A stretch of DNA of 64,000 nt from Salegentibacter salegens (GCF_900142975.1 NZ_LT670848.1:3348001-3412000); one strand, 5' to 3'. Numbered from the stretch's first letter, positions 1-8,878 are shown. A program made the numbers and translations. Notes: a model not told the origin generated them from the sequence alone.

Positions 1-5
1 GAAAA

Positions 6-1148
6 TTAATCTTTAAGGATAGCCCTGGAAATTACAATTTTTTGAATTTCTGAAGTTCCTTCGTATATCTGGGTAATTTTGGCATCACGCATTAAGCGCT
101 CTACGTGGTATTCTTTTACATATCCATTACCGCCGTGAACCTGTACAGCTTCAGTAGTAACATCCATAGCAGTTTTTGAAGCGTACACTTTTGCCATCGC
201 TCCGGTAAGGTCGTAATTTGCACCCTGGTCTTTTTCCCAGGCAGCTTTCATAACCAAATGCCTGGAAGCTTCAATAGAGGTGTACATATCGGCAAGTTTA
301 AAAGCAATTGCCTGGTGGTTGCAAATTTCGGTACCAAAGGCTTTACGTTGTTTTGAATAATCTAAAGCCAACTCGTAGGCACCAGAAGCAATTCCCAGAG
401 CCTGTGCGGCGATTCCTATTCTTCCGCCAGAAAGCGTTTTCATAGCGAATTTGAAGCCGAAACCGTCTTCGCCAATTCTATTTTCTTTAGGAACTTTTAC
501 ATCATTAAAATTTAATGAATGTGTATCGCTTCCGCGAATTCCCATTTTTTGTTCTTTGGGACCAATTTCAAAACCTTCCACACCTTTTTCAACAATGAAT
601 GCATTAATCCCTTTGTGTTTTTTCTCACGGTCGGTTTGGGCGATAACTAAATAATAATCAGCAGAACTACCGTTGGTGATCCAATTCTTGGTTCCGTTAA
701 GAACGTAATGATCTCCTTTATCTATGGCTGTGGTGCGCTGTGAAGTTGCATCACTTCCTGCTTCAGGTTCAGAAAGGCAAAAAGCACCAAGTTTTTCACC
801 GGTAGTAAGTTTTGTTAGATATTTTTTCTTTTGTTCTTCGTTTCCGTAAGTGTCAAGTCCCCAGCATACCAGGGAATTATTTACCGATACCATAACCGAT
901 GCAGATGCGTCTATCTTAGAAAGCTCTTCCATCACCAATATATAAGCGATGGTATCCATTCCACCTCCACCATATTCAGGAGAAGCCATCATACCCAGAA
1001 AACCAAGATCTCCCATCTTTTTTACCAGCTCTCTTGGGAATTCCTGTTTTTCATCTCTCTCAATAACACCCGGTAATAATTCTGCTTTTGCAAAATCACG
1101 AGCGGCATCGCGAATCATGATATGTTCTTCTGTAAGTTTGAAATCCAT
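6..1148 (-). CDS. Acyl-CoA dehydrogenase, short-chain type
   Basis: FAD-dependent alpha,beta-dehydrogenation of acyl-CoA thioesters, the first step of beta-oxidation, passing electrons to ETF. The 380-aa protein has the usual family length and layout: N-terminal helical domain (about 1-115), beta domain with the FAD/substrate motif FCLSEPEAGSDA (123-134), and C-terminal helical bundle. The signature QIYEGTSEIQ near residue 360 places a candidate catalytic base at Glu363, as in short-chain and butyryl-CoA dehydrogenases. The ATG start matches the family N-terminus and a good promoter lies just upstream. It is a stand-alone gene divergent from anmK. Chain-length specificity cannot be read from the sequence. 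Confidence 0.93.
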   Translation of the reverse strand: MDFKLTEEHIMIRDAARDFAKAELLPGVIERDEKQEFPRELVKKMGDLGFLGMMASPEYGGGGMDTIAYILVMEELSKIDASASVMVSVNNSLVCWGLDTYGNEEQKKKYLTKLTTGEKLGAFCLSEPEAGSDATSQRTTAIDKGDHYVLNGTKNWITNGSSADYYLVIAQTDREKKHKGINAFIVEKGVEGFEIGPKEQKMGIRGSDTHSLNFNDVKVPKENRIGEDGFGFKFAMKTLSGGRIGIAAQALGIASGAYELALDYSKQRKAFGTEICNHQAIAFKLADMYTSIEASRHLVMKAAWEKDQGANYDLTGAMAKVYASKTAMDVTTEAVQVHGGNGYVKEYHVERLMRDAKITQIYEGTSEIQKIVISRAILKD

Positions 1149-1186
1149 ATTATTATTTTAATTTAGGAAAATCTAATTTTGGTCAC

Positions 1187-1217
1187 CAAAGGTAAAGTTT
1201 TGGTGTGTAATTTTCAA
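1187..1217 (-). promoter_or_regulatory. Bacteroidota-type promoter of the acyl-CoA dehydrogenase
   Basis: Read on the minus strand, TTG (1217-1215), 20 nt, then TACCTTTG (1194-1187), which fits the flavobacterial consensus TTG-N17-23-TAnnTTTG. The predicted start near 1180 gives a leader of about 30 nt. Confidence 0.65.
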
Positions 1218-1241
1218 TTTAGTTTCATTAATTTTACGAAT

Positions 1242-2306
1242 ATGAAAAAAGCTAACTACAAAGTTATAGGAGTGATGTCGGGGACATCCTTAGATGGCAT
1301 CGACCTGGTCTATGTTAATTTTGATTTTAAAAATTCCTGGAGTTATAAGATTTTAAAGGCTGAAACCATTCCTTATCCCTTAAATTGGCAGGAAACTTTA
1401 TCTGCCGCTATTGACTATTCTGAAGAACGCTTAGAAGAGCTTAATAAAAAATATACCAATTTTCTCTCCGGAATAATTTCCCGGTTTATAGAAACCCACC
1501 AAATAAAAGATATTGATGCGGTTTGTAGCCACGGCCACACCATTAAACATGAGCCTGAAAATAATTACACCTTGCAGATTGGGAATTTACCTGAACTCGC
1601 CTACTTATCAGGTCAAACAGTAATTTGCGATTTTAGAGTACAGGATGTGAAATTAGGCGGGCAGGGCGCACCGCTTGTTCCAATTGGCGATCAATTGCTT
1701 TTTTCAGATTATAAATATTGCGTGAATTTAGGCGGATTTGCCAATATTTCTACCGAAAAAGATGACAAACGCCTAGCTTATGATATCTGTGCCACAAACA
1801 CCGTTTTGAATTATTATGCACAAAAATTGGGAAAAGAATTTGATGAAGGCGGTAAACTGGCAGCTTCGGGTAATTTAAATGAAGATTTGCTTAAAAAGCT
1901 AAATAGCCTGGCCTTCTATACCCAGAAACCACCTAAATCTTTAGGAATAGAATGGGTGAAAGCTGAAGTTTTTCCCATTCTGGAAAAATACGAAGATAAT
2001 ATTCAAGATATTCTTCATACTTATACGGTTCATGTGGCTCAGCAAATTGCTAAAACGCTGGATGATAACCCAAATTCGAAAGTTTTAATGACCGGCGGCG
2101 GAACTTTTAATAATTTTTTAATTAGACTTCTTAAAAAAGAATCTAATTGCCATTTCACGATTCCTTCAGATGAAATTATTAACTATAAGGAAGCTTTAAT
2201 TTTTGGATTACTGGGAGTTTTAAAGCTTCGGGATGAGGTAAATGTATTAAAATCGGTTACTGGTGCTAAAAATGATCATTCCTCCGGAGTAATTTACGAG
2301 ATCTAA
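1242..2306 (+). CDS. anmK: Anhydro-N-acetylmuramic acid kinase
   Basis: Phosphorylates and opens 1,6-anhydro-MurNAc to MurNAc-6-phosphate in cell-wall recycling; cytoplasmic. The N-terminus has the family hallmark GVMSGTSLDGIDL (10-22), the ATP-binding MSGTSLDG loop. Further motifs include VCSHGHTIKHEP, LGGQGAPLVPIGDQLLF, the LGGFANIS segment and a C-terminal MTGGGTFNN glycine loop. I place the start at the ATG at 1242; the frame is open 63 nt further upstream, but that extension (VTKGKVLVCNF...) is unlike the family. The length from here is 354 aa, within the usual range. Confidence 0.92.
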   Translation: MKKANYKVIGVMSGTSLDGIDLVYVNFDFKNSWSYKILKAETIPYPLNWQETLSAAIDYSEERLEELNKKYTNFLSGIISRFIETHQIKDIDAVCSHGHTIKHEPENNYTLQIGNLPELAYLSGQTVICDFRVQDVKLGGQGAPLVPIGDQLLFSDYKYCVNLGGFANISTEKDDKRLAYDICATNTVLNYYAQKLGKEFDEGGKLAASGNLNEDLLKKLNSLAFYTQKPPKSLGIEWVKAEVFPILEKYEDNIQDILHTYTVHVAQQIAKTLDDNPNSKVLMTGGGTFNNFLIRLLKKESNCHFTIPSDEIINYKEALIFGLLGVLKLRDEVNVLKSVTGAKNDHSSGVIYEI

Positions 2307-2345
2307 ACTTTTTGATGAAAAATTAAAAATATACCACTTAGTTTA

Positions 2346-2353
2346 TATATTTG
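2346..2353 (+). promoter_or_regulatory. -7 element (TATATTTG) upstream of the amino-acid dehydrogenase
   Basis: TATATTTG is an exact match to TAnnTTTG and ends 18 nt before the ATG. The nearest upstream TTTG (2311-2314) is 31 nt away, longer than the consensus spacing, so only the -7 half is convincing. Confidence 0.5.
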
Positions 2354-2371
2354 TGAAAAATTAGAGTGTAA

Positions 2372-3598
2372 ATGAAGGAATTATTAAAGTTATACGAAAA
2401 TAAAGAGCCAGAAATAGTATTTAACTGGAAAGATTCTGAGACAGAAGCTGAAGGTTGGACCGTGATAAATTCCTTACGTGGTGGTGCTGCCGGTGGAGGT
2501 ACAAGAATGCGTGTGGGATTAGATCAAAACGAAGTGCTTTCCCTGGCAAAAACTATGGAAGTAAAATTCACCGTTTCAGGGCCTCCAATTGGAGGAGCTA
2601 AGTCTGGGATAAACTTCGATCCTAATGATCCGCGTAAAAAGGGGGTTTTAGAACGCTGGTATAAAGCAGTTTCGCCATTATTAAAAAGTTACTACGGTAC
2701 CGGTGGCGATCTTAATGTTGATGAAATAAATGAAGTAATTCCTATTACTGAAGATTGCGGAGTATGGCACCCGCAAGAAGGTGTTTTTAATGGACATTTT
2801 AAGCCTACTGAAGCCGATAAAATAAATAGAATTGGGCAGTTGCGCCAGGGCGTAATCAAGGTTTTGGAAAACACTCGTTTTTCTCCAGATGTGACCCGAA
2901 AATATACCGTTGCCGATATGATTACCGGTTACGGCGTAGCAGAATCTGTTAAACATTACTACGATATTTATGGTGGTGATGTAACAGAGAAAAAAGCAAT
3001 AGTTCAGGGTTTTGGAAATGTAGGCTCGGCAGCAGCTTATTACCTTTCTCAAATGGGCGTTAAAATAGTGGGGATTATAGACCGTGTTGGCGGTTTAATT
3101 AACGAAGATGGATTTACTTTTGAAGAAATTAAGGAGCTTTTCCTTAACAAGGAAGGGAATACAATTAAGCACGATAATTTAATTCCTTTTGAAGAAATTA
3201 ATGAAAAAATTTGGGAACTTGATGCCGAGATCTTTGCACCTTGTGCTGCTTCCCGTTTAATTACCCAGGATCAAATTAACAGTCTTATTAAAAGAAAATT
3301 AGAGGTAATTACCAGTGGCGCCAATGTGCCTTTTGCTGATAAAGAAATTTTCTTCGGCTCAATTATGGAATCTACCGATGAAAAAGTTAGCCTTATTCCC
3401 GATTTTATTGCAAACTGCGGAATGGCGAGAGTTTTCGCTTATTTTATGGAAAGAAGAGTACAAATGACCGATGAGTCTATTTTTAATGATACTTCTATGA
3501 CCATTAAAAATGCCATTCAGAATACCTATGATAATAATAGTAGCAAAACCAATATCAGCAAAACAGCTTTTGAAGTAGCGCTGAAACAATTGGTATAA
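2372..3598 (+). CDS. Glu/Leu/Phe/Val dehydrogenase family protein
   Basis: NAD(P)-dependent oxidative deamination of an amino acid to its 2-oxo acid; cytoplasmic. The dimerisation/substrate domain covers about 1-175 and includes the glycine-rich GGGTRMRVGL and the lysine motif PPIGGAKSGI, with Lys77 the likely catalytic lysine. The Rossmann domain follows, with VQGFGNVGSAAA (GxGxxG, 213-218). The length of 408 aa is between leucine dehydrogenases (about 360) and glutamate dehydrogenases (about 420-450). The substrate (Glu or branched-chain) cannot be decided from motifs alone. It has its own promoter and terminator. Confidence 0.88.
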   Translation: MKELLKLYENKEPEIVFNWKDSETEAEGWTVINSLRGGAAGGGTRMRVGLDQNEVLSLAKTMEVKFTVSGPPIGGAKSGINFDPNDPRKKGVLERWYKAVSPLLKSYYGTGGDLNVDEINEVIPITEDCGVWHPQEGVFNGHFKPTEADKINRIGQLRQGVIKVLENTRFSPDVTRKYTVADMITGYGVAESVKHYYDIYGGDVTEKKAIVQGFGNVGSAAAYYLSQMGVKIVGIIDRVGGLINEDGFTFEEIKELFLNKEGNTIKHDNLIPFEEINEKIWELDAEIFAPCAASRLITQDQINSLIKRKLEVITSGANVPFADKEIFFGSIMESTDEKVSLIPDFIANCGMARVFAYFMERRVQMTDESIFNDTSMTIKNAIQNTYDNNSSKTNISKTAFEVALKQLV

Positions 3599-3646
3599 GT
3601 TTTTGATTAATCTTTTAATTTTAGTTGATTGAGATTATTCCTGAAG

Positions 3647-3673
3647 ATCCCGCTTTCGAGCGGGATTTTTTTT
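3647..3673 (+). terminator. Intrinsic terminator of the dehydrogenase gene
   Basis: ATCCCGCT / AGCGGGAT forms a perfect 8-bp stem closed by a TTCG tetraloop and is followed by seven T residues (3667-3673). Confidence 0.9.
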
Positions 3674-3734
3674 GGACTAAATTGGAGGAAATTTCCGTTC
3701 AAAAAATAAAAAACTCCCAATTGGGATAAAGCAG

Positions 3735-3764
3735 TTTGCACTGCTGATTATTTTACTAAATTTG
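3735..3764 (+). promoter_or_regulatory. Promoter of the exbB-exbD-tonB-folC operon
   Basis: TTTG (3735-3738), 18 nt, TAAATTTG (3757-3764): both halves of the flavobacterial promoter with consensus spacing. The predicted start near 3771 leaves a leader of roughly 48 nt. Confidence 0.7.
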
Positions 3765-3818
3765 ATTTACAATTAAATCTGGTTTATCACGTTACATTAA
3801 AAACCCTAATAGAAACCT

Positions 3819-4520
3819 ATGCTATACTTTTTTCAGCAGGACGGCGTTGCCGAAGCCGCCCAGGAGGCAGAACCGGTAGTGGAAGAAAAAACCCTGTCTT
3901 TATTCGATTTAATGCTTAGTGGAGGCCTTGGAGGCCAAATCATTATCTTCATTCTTTTTATCCTGCTGTTTGCAGCAGTTTATATTTACTTCGAAAGGCT
4001 TTTTGCTATAAAATCGGCCAGCCAGGTAGATAAGAATTTTATGCTTCAAATTAAGGATAACGTTTTAAACGGAAATATAGAATCGGCAAAGATGCGTTGT
4101 GCACAAAGTGATTCTCCGGTAGCAAGATTAACCGAAAAGGGAATTTCCAGAATTGGAAGTCCTTTAGAAGATATTAATACTGCTATAGAAAACGCCGGAC
4201 GTTTAGAAGTTTATAAATTAGAAAAGAACGTTAGTGTTCTGGCGACCATCGCAGGAGCCGCCCCGATGATTGGATTTTTGGGTACTGTAATCGGTATGGT
4301 AATTGCTTTTCATGAACTGGCTACCAGTAGTGGGCAGGCACAAATGGGAGCGTTAGCCGAAGGTATTTATACCGCGATGACCACAACCGTTGCCGGACTT
4401 ATTGTAGGTATTATCGCTTATATTGGGTATAACCACTTAGTGGTAAAAACCGATAAAGTAGTGCATCAAATGGAAGCTACCGCGGTAGATTTCCTTGACT
4501 TGTTAAACGAGCCCGCTTAA
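3819..4520 (+). CDS. exbB: MotA/TolQ/ExbB proton channel family protein
   Basis: Inner-membrane proton channel subunit that powers TonB for outer-membrane transport. The 233-aa protein has three predicted membrane segments: about 37-60 (GGQIIIFILFILLFAAVYIY), about 140-165 (TIAGAAPMIGFLGTVIGMVIAF, with the conserved GTVIGM motif) and about 190-210 (TTTVAGLIVGIIAYIGYN). The N-terminal 30 residues are acidic and Gln/Glu-rich, as in Bacteroidota ExbB. It is the first gene of a tight four-gene operon, one base from exbD. TolQ is an alternative name, but the ExbD and TonB partners favour ExbB. Confidence 0.9.
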   Translation: MLYFFQQDGVAEAAQEAEPVVEEKTLSLFDLMLSGGLGGQIIIFILFILLFAAVYIYFERLFAIKSASQVDKNFMLQIKDNVLNGNIESAKMRCAQSDSPVARLTEKGISRIGSPLEDINTAIENAGRLEVYKLEKNVSVLATIAGAAPMIGFLGTVIGMVIAFHELATSSGQAQMGALAEGIYTAMTTTVAGLIVGIIAYIGYNHLVVKTDKVVHQMEATAVDFLDLLNEPA

Positions 4521-4521
4521 T

Positions 4522-4914
4522 ATGAATTTAAGAGGAAGAAATAAAGTAAGCCCCGAGTTCAGTATGAGCTCAATGACAGATATTGTATTCCTGTTATTGA
4601 TCTTTTTTATGCTCACCTCGCCGGTAATTACTCCAGAAGCTTTAGACCTAATACTTCCAAAGGCGAAAGGAAAAACTACCAGCGTTCAAAATGTATCGGT
4701 GAGTATTACAAAAGACCTTCAATTCTATGTAGACGATCAGCGTATTACGCAGTCAGCATTAGAAAGTACCTTGAAAACTAAATTGGCAGGTAAAGAAAAG
4801 CCAACCATTATTTTAAGGGCAGAAGAAGGTGTGCCGATAGAAAAAGCGGTAAATGTTATGGATATCGCGAACCGAAATAGTTATAAAATCGTACTCGCGG
4901 TTAAACCCGAATAA
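4522..4914 (+). CDS. exbD: ExbD/TolR biopolymer transport protein
   Basis: Single-span inner-membrane partner of ExbB that couples proton flow to TonB. The N-terminus shows the family pattern: a short cytoplasmic basic stretch (RGRNKVSPEFSMSSMTDIVFLLLIFFML), with the essential membrane Asp in MTDIVFLLLIFF, then a periplasmic domain (about 40-130) ending in NRNSYKIVLAVKPE. The 130-aa length is typical. It begins one base after exbB and is followed 8 nt later by tonB. Confidence 0.9.
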   Translation: MNLRGRNKVSPEFSMSSMTDIVFLLLIFFMLTSPVITPEALDLILPKAKGKTTSVQNVSVSITKDLQFYVDDQRITQSALESTLKTKLAGKEKPTIILRAEEGVPIEKAVNVMDIANRNSYKIVLAVKPE

Positions 4915-4922
4915 ATCTAATT

Positions 4923-5741
4923 ATGTTAGAAACCAAACACGAAAAAAAATCTTTTACCATCACGGTTATCTTACATGTGCTGTTAATTGTATTATTATTT
5001 CTGTTAGGCTTTAAGTATTTAGATCCACCACCAGAGAGTGGAATTGCTATAAATTTTGGAACATCTGAAGTTGGCTCCGGAAACGAGCAGCCTACCGAGC
5101 CTGTAAAATCGGCTCCTCAGCAAACTACCGTTCCCGAAGCACAAACACAGCCCGAACCGGTAATTGAAGAGGAAGTGGTAACCCAGCAAACTGAAGAAGC
5201 TCCGGTAATTCAGGAAAAGGAAAAGCCAAAACCTGTAGTAGAAAAGAAACCGGAAAAACCGGTGGAAGAACCACCGGCTAAAAAGCCAGAACCAAAACCC
5301 GACCAATCTACTACCGATGCTATGAGTAGTATTTTAAACGGTCCTGAAAGATCGGGAACCGAAAGTGGAGGAGAAGGAAATGATAATCAAGCTGGCGATA
5401 AAGGTGATCCAGATGGTGATCCCAATGCGAGCTCTTACTATGGAAGTGGCTCAGGCCTTGATGGAGACGGTAATTATCGCTTAGGTGGAAGAAGAGCCTT
5501 AAATAAAGAAAAATTCGTTCAGGATTGTAATGAATCCGGGATTGTGGTGGTGCGAATAGAAGTAAACCAAAACGGACAGGTAATTAATGCCACGCCCGGG
5601 GTAAAAGGCACTACTAACAGTGCTTCATGCTTAACAGATCCTGCGAAACGTGCTGCAATGGCAACGCGCTTTAATAGTGATAGCAATGCACCTTCCCGAC
5701 AGGTAGGGACAATTATTTATAATTTCAAACTTTCTGAATAA
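4923..5741 (+). CDS. Energy transducer TonB-like protein
   Basis: Periplasm-spanning energy transducer of the ExbBD complex. One N-terminal membrane anchor (about 10-32, ITVILHVLLIVLLFLLGF) is followed by a long Pro/Glu/Lys-rich linker (about 50-130), then a Gly/Asp-rich stretch and a C-terminal domain (about 175-272, IVVVRIEVNQNGQVINATPG...). The C-terminus carries an extra cysteine pair (QDCNESG and SASCLTD) rather than the classical YP-containing TonB motif. That variant is common next to Bacteroidota exbBD genes. The stop codon abuts the GTG of folC. Confidence 0.82.
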   Translation: MLETKHEKKSFTITVILHVLLIVLLFLLGFKYLDPPPESGIAINFGTSEVGSGNEQPTEPVKSAPQQTTVPEAQTQPEPVIEEEVVTQQTEEAPVIQEKEKPKPVVEKKPEKPVEEPPAKKPEPKPDQSTTDAMSSILNGPERSGTESGGEGNDNQAGDKGDPDGDPNASSYYGSGSGLDGDGNYRLGGRRALNKEKFVQDCNESGIVVVRIEVNQNGQVINATPGVKGTTNSASCLTDPAKRAAMATRFNSDSNAPSRQVGTIIYNFKLSE

Positions 5742-6962
5742 GTGGAGGCATATACTAAAACTGTTAACTGGATGTTTCAGCAGTTACCTATGTTTCAGCG
5801 GGTAGGAGCACAGGCTTTTAAAAAAGACCTTTCGCGCACCGTAAAGCTTGCTGAACATTTAGATAATCCGCATAAAAATTTCAAGTCGGTTCATATTGCT
5901 GGCACCAACGGGAAAGGTTCAACCAGTCATATGCTGGCTTCAGTATTACAGGAAGCTGGTTATAAAGTAGGTTTATATACTTCACCACATTTAAAAGATT
6001 TTCGCGAGCGAATTAAGGTAAACGGGAAATTTATTCTGAAGAAAAATGTAGTGGGTTTTATTAATGAGCATAAAGAATTTCTAGTCCAAAATGAACTTTC
6101 CTTTTTTGAAATGACCGTAGGTATGGCTTTCGATTATTTTTCAAGGGTGAAAGTTGATATTGCAATAATAGAAGTAGGCCTGGGCGGTCGTTTAGATTCT
6201 ACAAATATCATAACTCCTGAAGTTTCAGTTATCACCAATATTGGCTTAGATCATACCGCATTTCTAGGTAATACTTTACCTGAAATAGCTTCTGAAAAAG
6301 GCGGAATTATAAAAAATAATATTCCGGCGATTATTGGCGAAAAGCAAAAAGAAACTACCAGTATTTTTAAGGAAATAGCTAAAGAAAATAATTCAGAAAT
6401 CTATTTTGCTGAAGATCTTAAATTTGAAAAATATTCCACCGACCTTAAAGGCGATTACCAAAATAAGAATATTAAAAGCGTACTTGCCACGGTAAAAGTT
6501 TTAAGGGAAAAAGGCTGGGAGATACCGGAAGAATGCTTAAAAAATGGTCTCAATAGTGTAAAACTTCATACCTCACTCCAGGGACGTTGGGATATTTTGC
6601 AGGAAAAACCCAGGGTAATTTGCGATACGGCCCATAATACCGAAGGTTTGACTTTGGTCTTTAAGCAATTAAAAAAAGAGAAATTCCAGCATTTACATAT
6701 TGTTTTGGGTGTGGTAAACGATAAAGATTTAGAAAAAATTCTACCATTATTTCCAAAAACCGCAATTTATTATTTTTCAAAGCCGGAAGTTCCTCGGGGA
6801 CTTGAAGCTAAAATATTACAGGAAAAAGCATCCGAATTTGAACTGGAAGGTAGGGTATATAATTCTATTTCAGAAGCCTACGAAGCTGCTTTGGTAGAGG
6901 CCTTAGACGAGGACCTGGTGTTTGTAGGAGGTAGTACATTTACCGTTGCAGAAATAATTTAA
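5742..6962 (+). CDS. folC: Bifunctional folylpolyglutamate/dihydrofolate synthase
   Basis: ATP-dependent ligation of glutamate to dihydropteroate and folates, a Mur-ligase fold enzyme of the cytoplasm. The P-loop AGTNGKGST is at 53-61, followed by YTSPHLKDFRERI, the folate-binding segment. The central DHTAFLGNTLPEIASEKGGI motif and C-terminal DTAHNTEG motif are also seen. The start is a GTG directly after the tonB stop: the encoded N-terminus (EAYTKTVNWMFQQLPMFQRVG) aligns with the family, whereas the next ATG would remove conserved residues. Length is 406 aa. Confidence 0.92.
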   Translation: MEAYTKTVNWMFQQLPMFQRVGAQAFKKDLSRTVKLAEHLDNPHKNFKSVHIAGTNGKGSTSHMLASVLQEAGYKVGLYTSPHLKDFRERIKVNGKFILKKNVVGFINEHKEFLVQNELSFFEMTVGMAFDYFSRVKVDIAIIEVGLGGRLDSTNIITPEVSVITNIGLDHTAFLGNTLPEIASEKGGIIKNNIPAIIGEKQKETTSIFKEIAKENNSEIYFAEDLKFEKYSTDLKGDYQNKNIKSVLATVKVLREKGWEIPEECLKNGLNSVKLHTSLQGRWDILQEKPRVICDTAHNTEGLTLVFKQLKKEKFQHLHIVLGVVNDKDLEKILPLFPKTAIYYFSKPEVPRGLEAKILQEKASEFELEGRVYNSISEAYEAALVEALDEDLVFVGGSTFTVAEII

Positions 6963-6979
6963 TTTTTTTGAAATTTTTC

Positions 6980-7010
6980 TTGGTGTAGATTAAAAACTAA
7001 TCTATATTTG
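6980..7010 (+). promoter_or_regulatory. Promoter of the tRNA-Val cluster
   Basis: TTG (6980-6982), 20 nt, TATATTTG (7003-7010), a full match to the Bacteroidota consensus. The mature tRNA begins 18 nt downstream. Confidence 0.75.
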
Positions 7011-7028
7011 CATCCGCATTCAGGAATA

Positions 7029-7103
7029 GGGCGCGTAGCTCAGTTGGTTCAGAGCACTTGGTTTACACCCAAGGGGTCAGGGGTTCGAATCCCTTCGCGC
7101 CCA
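7029..7103 (+). tRNA. tRNA-Val (anticodon TAC)
   Basis: A complete cloverleaf: acceptor GGGCGCG/CGCGCCC, D arm GCTC...GAGC, anticodon stem CTTGG/CCAAG around loop TTTACAC (anticodon TAC), T stem AGGGG/CCCTT with TTCGAAT loop, discriminator A. The CCA end is not encoded. It is identical to the copy at 7321-7395. Confidence 0.96.
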
Positions 7104-7111
7104 CACTATTC

Positions 7112-7142
7112 AAAAGGCTTCTATAAAAGGAAGCCTTTTTTT
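7112..7142 (+). terminator. Terminator after the first tRNA-Val
   Basis: AAAGGCTTC (7113-7121) pairs with GAAGCCTTT (7130-7138) across an 8-nt loop and the T run continues to 7142. Confidence 0.8.
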
Positions 7143-7200
7143 AGCTTAGAGACTTTAGCTTTTCTCTATGAATTTGAGGAGCTGGTTTTATTGATATTTA

Positions 7201-7267
7201 GGGCGTGTAGCTCAGTTGGTTCAGAGCGTCCCGATTTTGCATCGGGAGGGTCAGGGGTTCAAATCCC
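7201..7267 (+). pseudogene. Degenerate tRNA remnant between the two tRNA-Val genes
   Basis: The first 29 bases match the flanking tRNA-Val genes except one acceptor base (GGGCGTG for GGGCGCG), and the D arm is intact. The anticodon arm is replaced by TCCCGA/TCGGGA around TTTTGCA. The T arm starts correctly (AGGGGTTCAAATCCC) but its outer pairs fail, and there is no 3' acceptor strand to pair with the 5' end. The anticodon would be TTG by strict stem geometry, with an unusual C at position 37. It cannot fold as a functional tRNA and is probably a decayed duplicate. Confidence 0.7.
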
Positions 7268-7311
7268 AAAAAATATTGCGCTTTCTTTTATTAGGAAGTA
7301 GAATTTATTAA

Positions 7312-7689
<378 letters not shown>

Positions 7690-7714
7690 CTCAGTTATAG
7701 CTTCATATTAGCTT

Positions 7715-7740
7715 AGATCCTGAAATAAATTAAGGATGAC
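7715..7740. repeat. Dispersed GATCCTGAAA...GGATGAC repeat
   Basis: AGATCCTGAAATAAATTAAGGATGAC is one copy of the short repeat family also present, in either orientation, near 19268, 32560 and 34890-34951. It lies in the 136-bp gap after the GIY-YIG gene. Confidence 0.55.
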
Positions 7741-7825
7741 GATTAATGAATCCTTTAACGGCAAATAAATATAAAGAATCTCATATTTCCCGATAGCTAT
7801 AGTGGATAAAGCCTTTAAGGTGTAA

Positions 7826-8878
7826 TCAAACCATGGCTTTCTCTTCTGCTTCAATATAATTAGCAAGATATTGAGCATCTTTTTTGATTCCGCCTAAAGT
7901 TGCTGAGCCTCGGGTATGCAACCAGGGAAGCCCTATAAAATAAAGTCCTTCAATATTACTTATGCCGCGATGATGCTTTGGGTAACCGTCTTTAGTAAGT
8001 TCCAAACCTTCTATCCAATTAAAATTCGGTCGGTAGCCGGTGGCCCAAACGATATTTTTTAAGTCATCAATTTTACGGTTATTGGTAATTATAATTTCAC
8101 CTTTGGCATTTTTAGTTTTTCCAACAGGAATTACGTTATCGCGTTTCAGGATTCCCTTCACATCAGTTCCTATAACGGGTTGTTTAGACTGACTTAACTT
8201 TTTCCCAAGCCAGGTTTTTCGGCTAAAACTTAGAAAACCTATTTTGGTAAACCACCACCATAATGTTTTACCTAAAATTTCCTGAGGGAGCACCCTTACG
8301 TTGGTAGCCCCGGAAAAATAGGTGGTTCTTTTAGTTTGAGAGATCTCATCCAGGATTTGAAAACCGGAATCTCCCGCGCCCACAACCATCGCAGGACCGT
8401 CCTGAAGTTGCCCCGGATTTTTATAATAGTTACTATGAATCTGAAAAATTTCTTTTGAGATTTTCCGGGAAAATGAAGGCGTATAAGGAATATGAAAGGG
8501 TCCGGTAGCAATCACTACATTTTTGCAATGGATTTCGCTGTTTTGATGCTTCAGAATAAAATAATCTTCTTTCTTCGAAATCTCTTCTATCAGTGTATTT
8601 ACTCTAATTTCAATATCAAATTCAGCTACATAATTTTTAAAATAAGCGGCTACATCTTCTTTGGTTGGATAATAACCTTTTTCCGCAGGAAATTCCATTC
8701 CCGGCAGGTTATTGAATTCTGAGGGTGTAAAAAGTTTAAGCGAATCCCAACGGTTTAACCAGGATGCGCCAATTTCCTTTTCCTTATCTACCACCAAATA
8801 ATTTTCACCCATTTTATTAAGGTAGTAAGCCATTGAAAGTCCGGCCTGTGCCCCGCCCACAATTACAAAATCCAGCAT
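7826..8878 (-). CDS. Flavin-containing monooxygenase-like NAD(P)/FAD oxidoreductase
   Basis: A two-dinucleotide-binding flavoprotein of the CzcO/FMO type, 350 aa. The FAD-binding GxGxxG variant VIVGGAQAGLSMAYYL is at 5-20. The second Rossmann motif, AMVVGAGDSGFQI, is near 163, and a conserved WATGYRPNF segment is near 282. GASWLNRWDSLKLFTP near 38 is typical of bacterial FMO/Trk-like proteins. The substrate is unknown; the family oxidises soft nucleophiles or ketones. It stands alone, divergent from the creatininase gene. Confidence 0.85.
   Translation of the reverse strand: MLDFVIVGGAQAGLSMAYYLNKMGENYLVVDKEKEIGASWLNRWDSLKLFTPSEFNNLPGMEFPAEKGYYPTKEDVAAYFKNYVAEFDIEIRVNTLIEEISKKEDYFILKHQNSEIHCKNVVIATGPFHIPYTPSFSRKISKEIFQIHSNYYKNPGQLQDGPAMVVGAGDSGFQILDEISQTKRTTYFSGATNVRVLPQEILGKTLWWWFTKIGFLSFSRKTWLGKKLSQSKQPVIGTDVKGILKRDNVIPVGKTKNAKGEIIITNNRKIDDLKNIVWATGYRPNFNWIEGLELTKDGYPKHHRGISNIEGLYFIGLPWLHTRGSATLGGIKKDAQYLANYIEAEEKAMV

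Noticed and set aside
451..1161. Plus-strand open frames opposite the acyl-CoA dehydrogenase
   Set aside because: They shadow a strongly conserved minus-strand gene and have no promoter or recognisable domain.
1229..1236. TAATTTTA as a promoter for anmK
   Set aside because: It is only 5 nt from the start codon, differs from TAnnTTTG at the G, and its nearest TTG is 26 nt away.
2681..3052. Minus-strand open frame inside the amino-acid dehydrogenase
   Set aside because: It is antisense to conserved catalytic and Rossmann motifs and its composition is not protein-like.
5019..5306. Minus-strand open frame, rich in Phe/Trp/Arg, opposite the tonB linker
   Set aside because: It is the antisense of the Pro/Glu/Lys repeats, a known source of long spurious frames.
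7008..7301. A 97-codon open frame running through the tRNA-Val and pseudo-tRNA
   Set aside because: It is an artefact of the open frame over tRNA sequence; the first part of the GIY-YIG frame (7336-7440) reads the same tRNA-derived residues.
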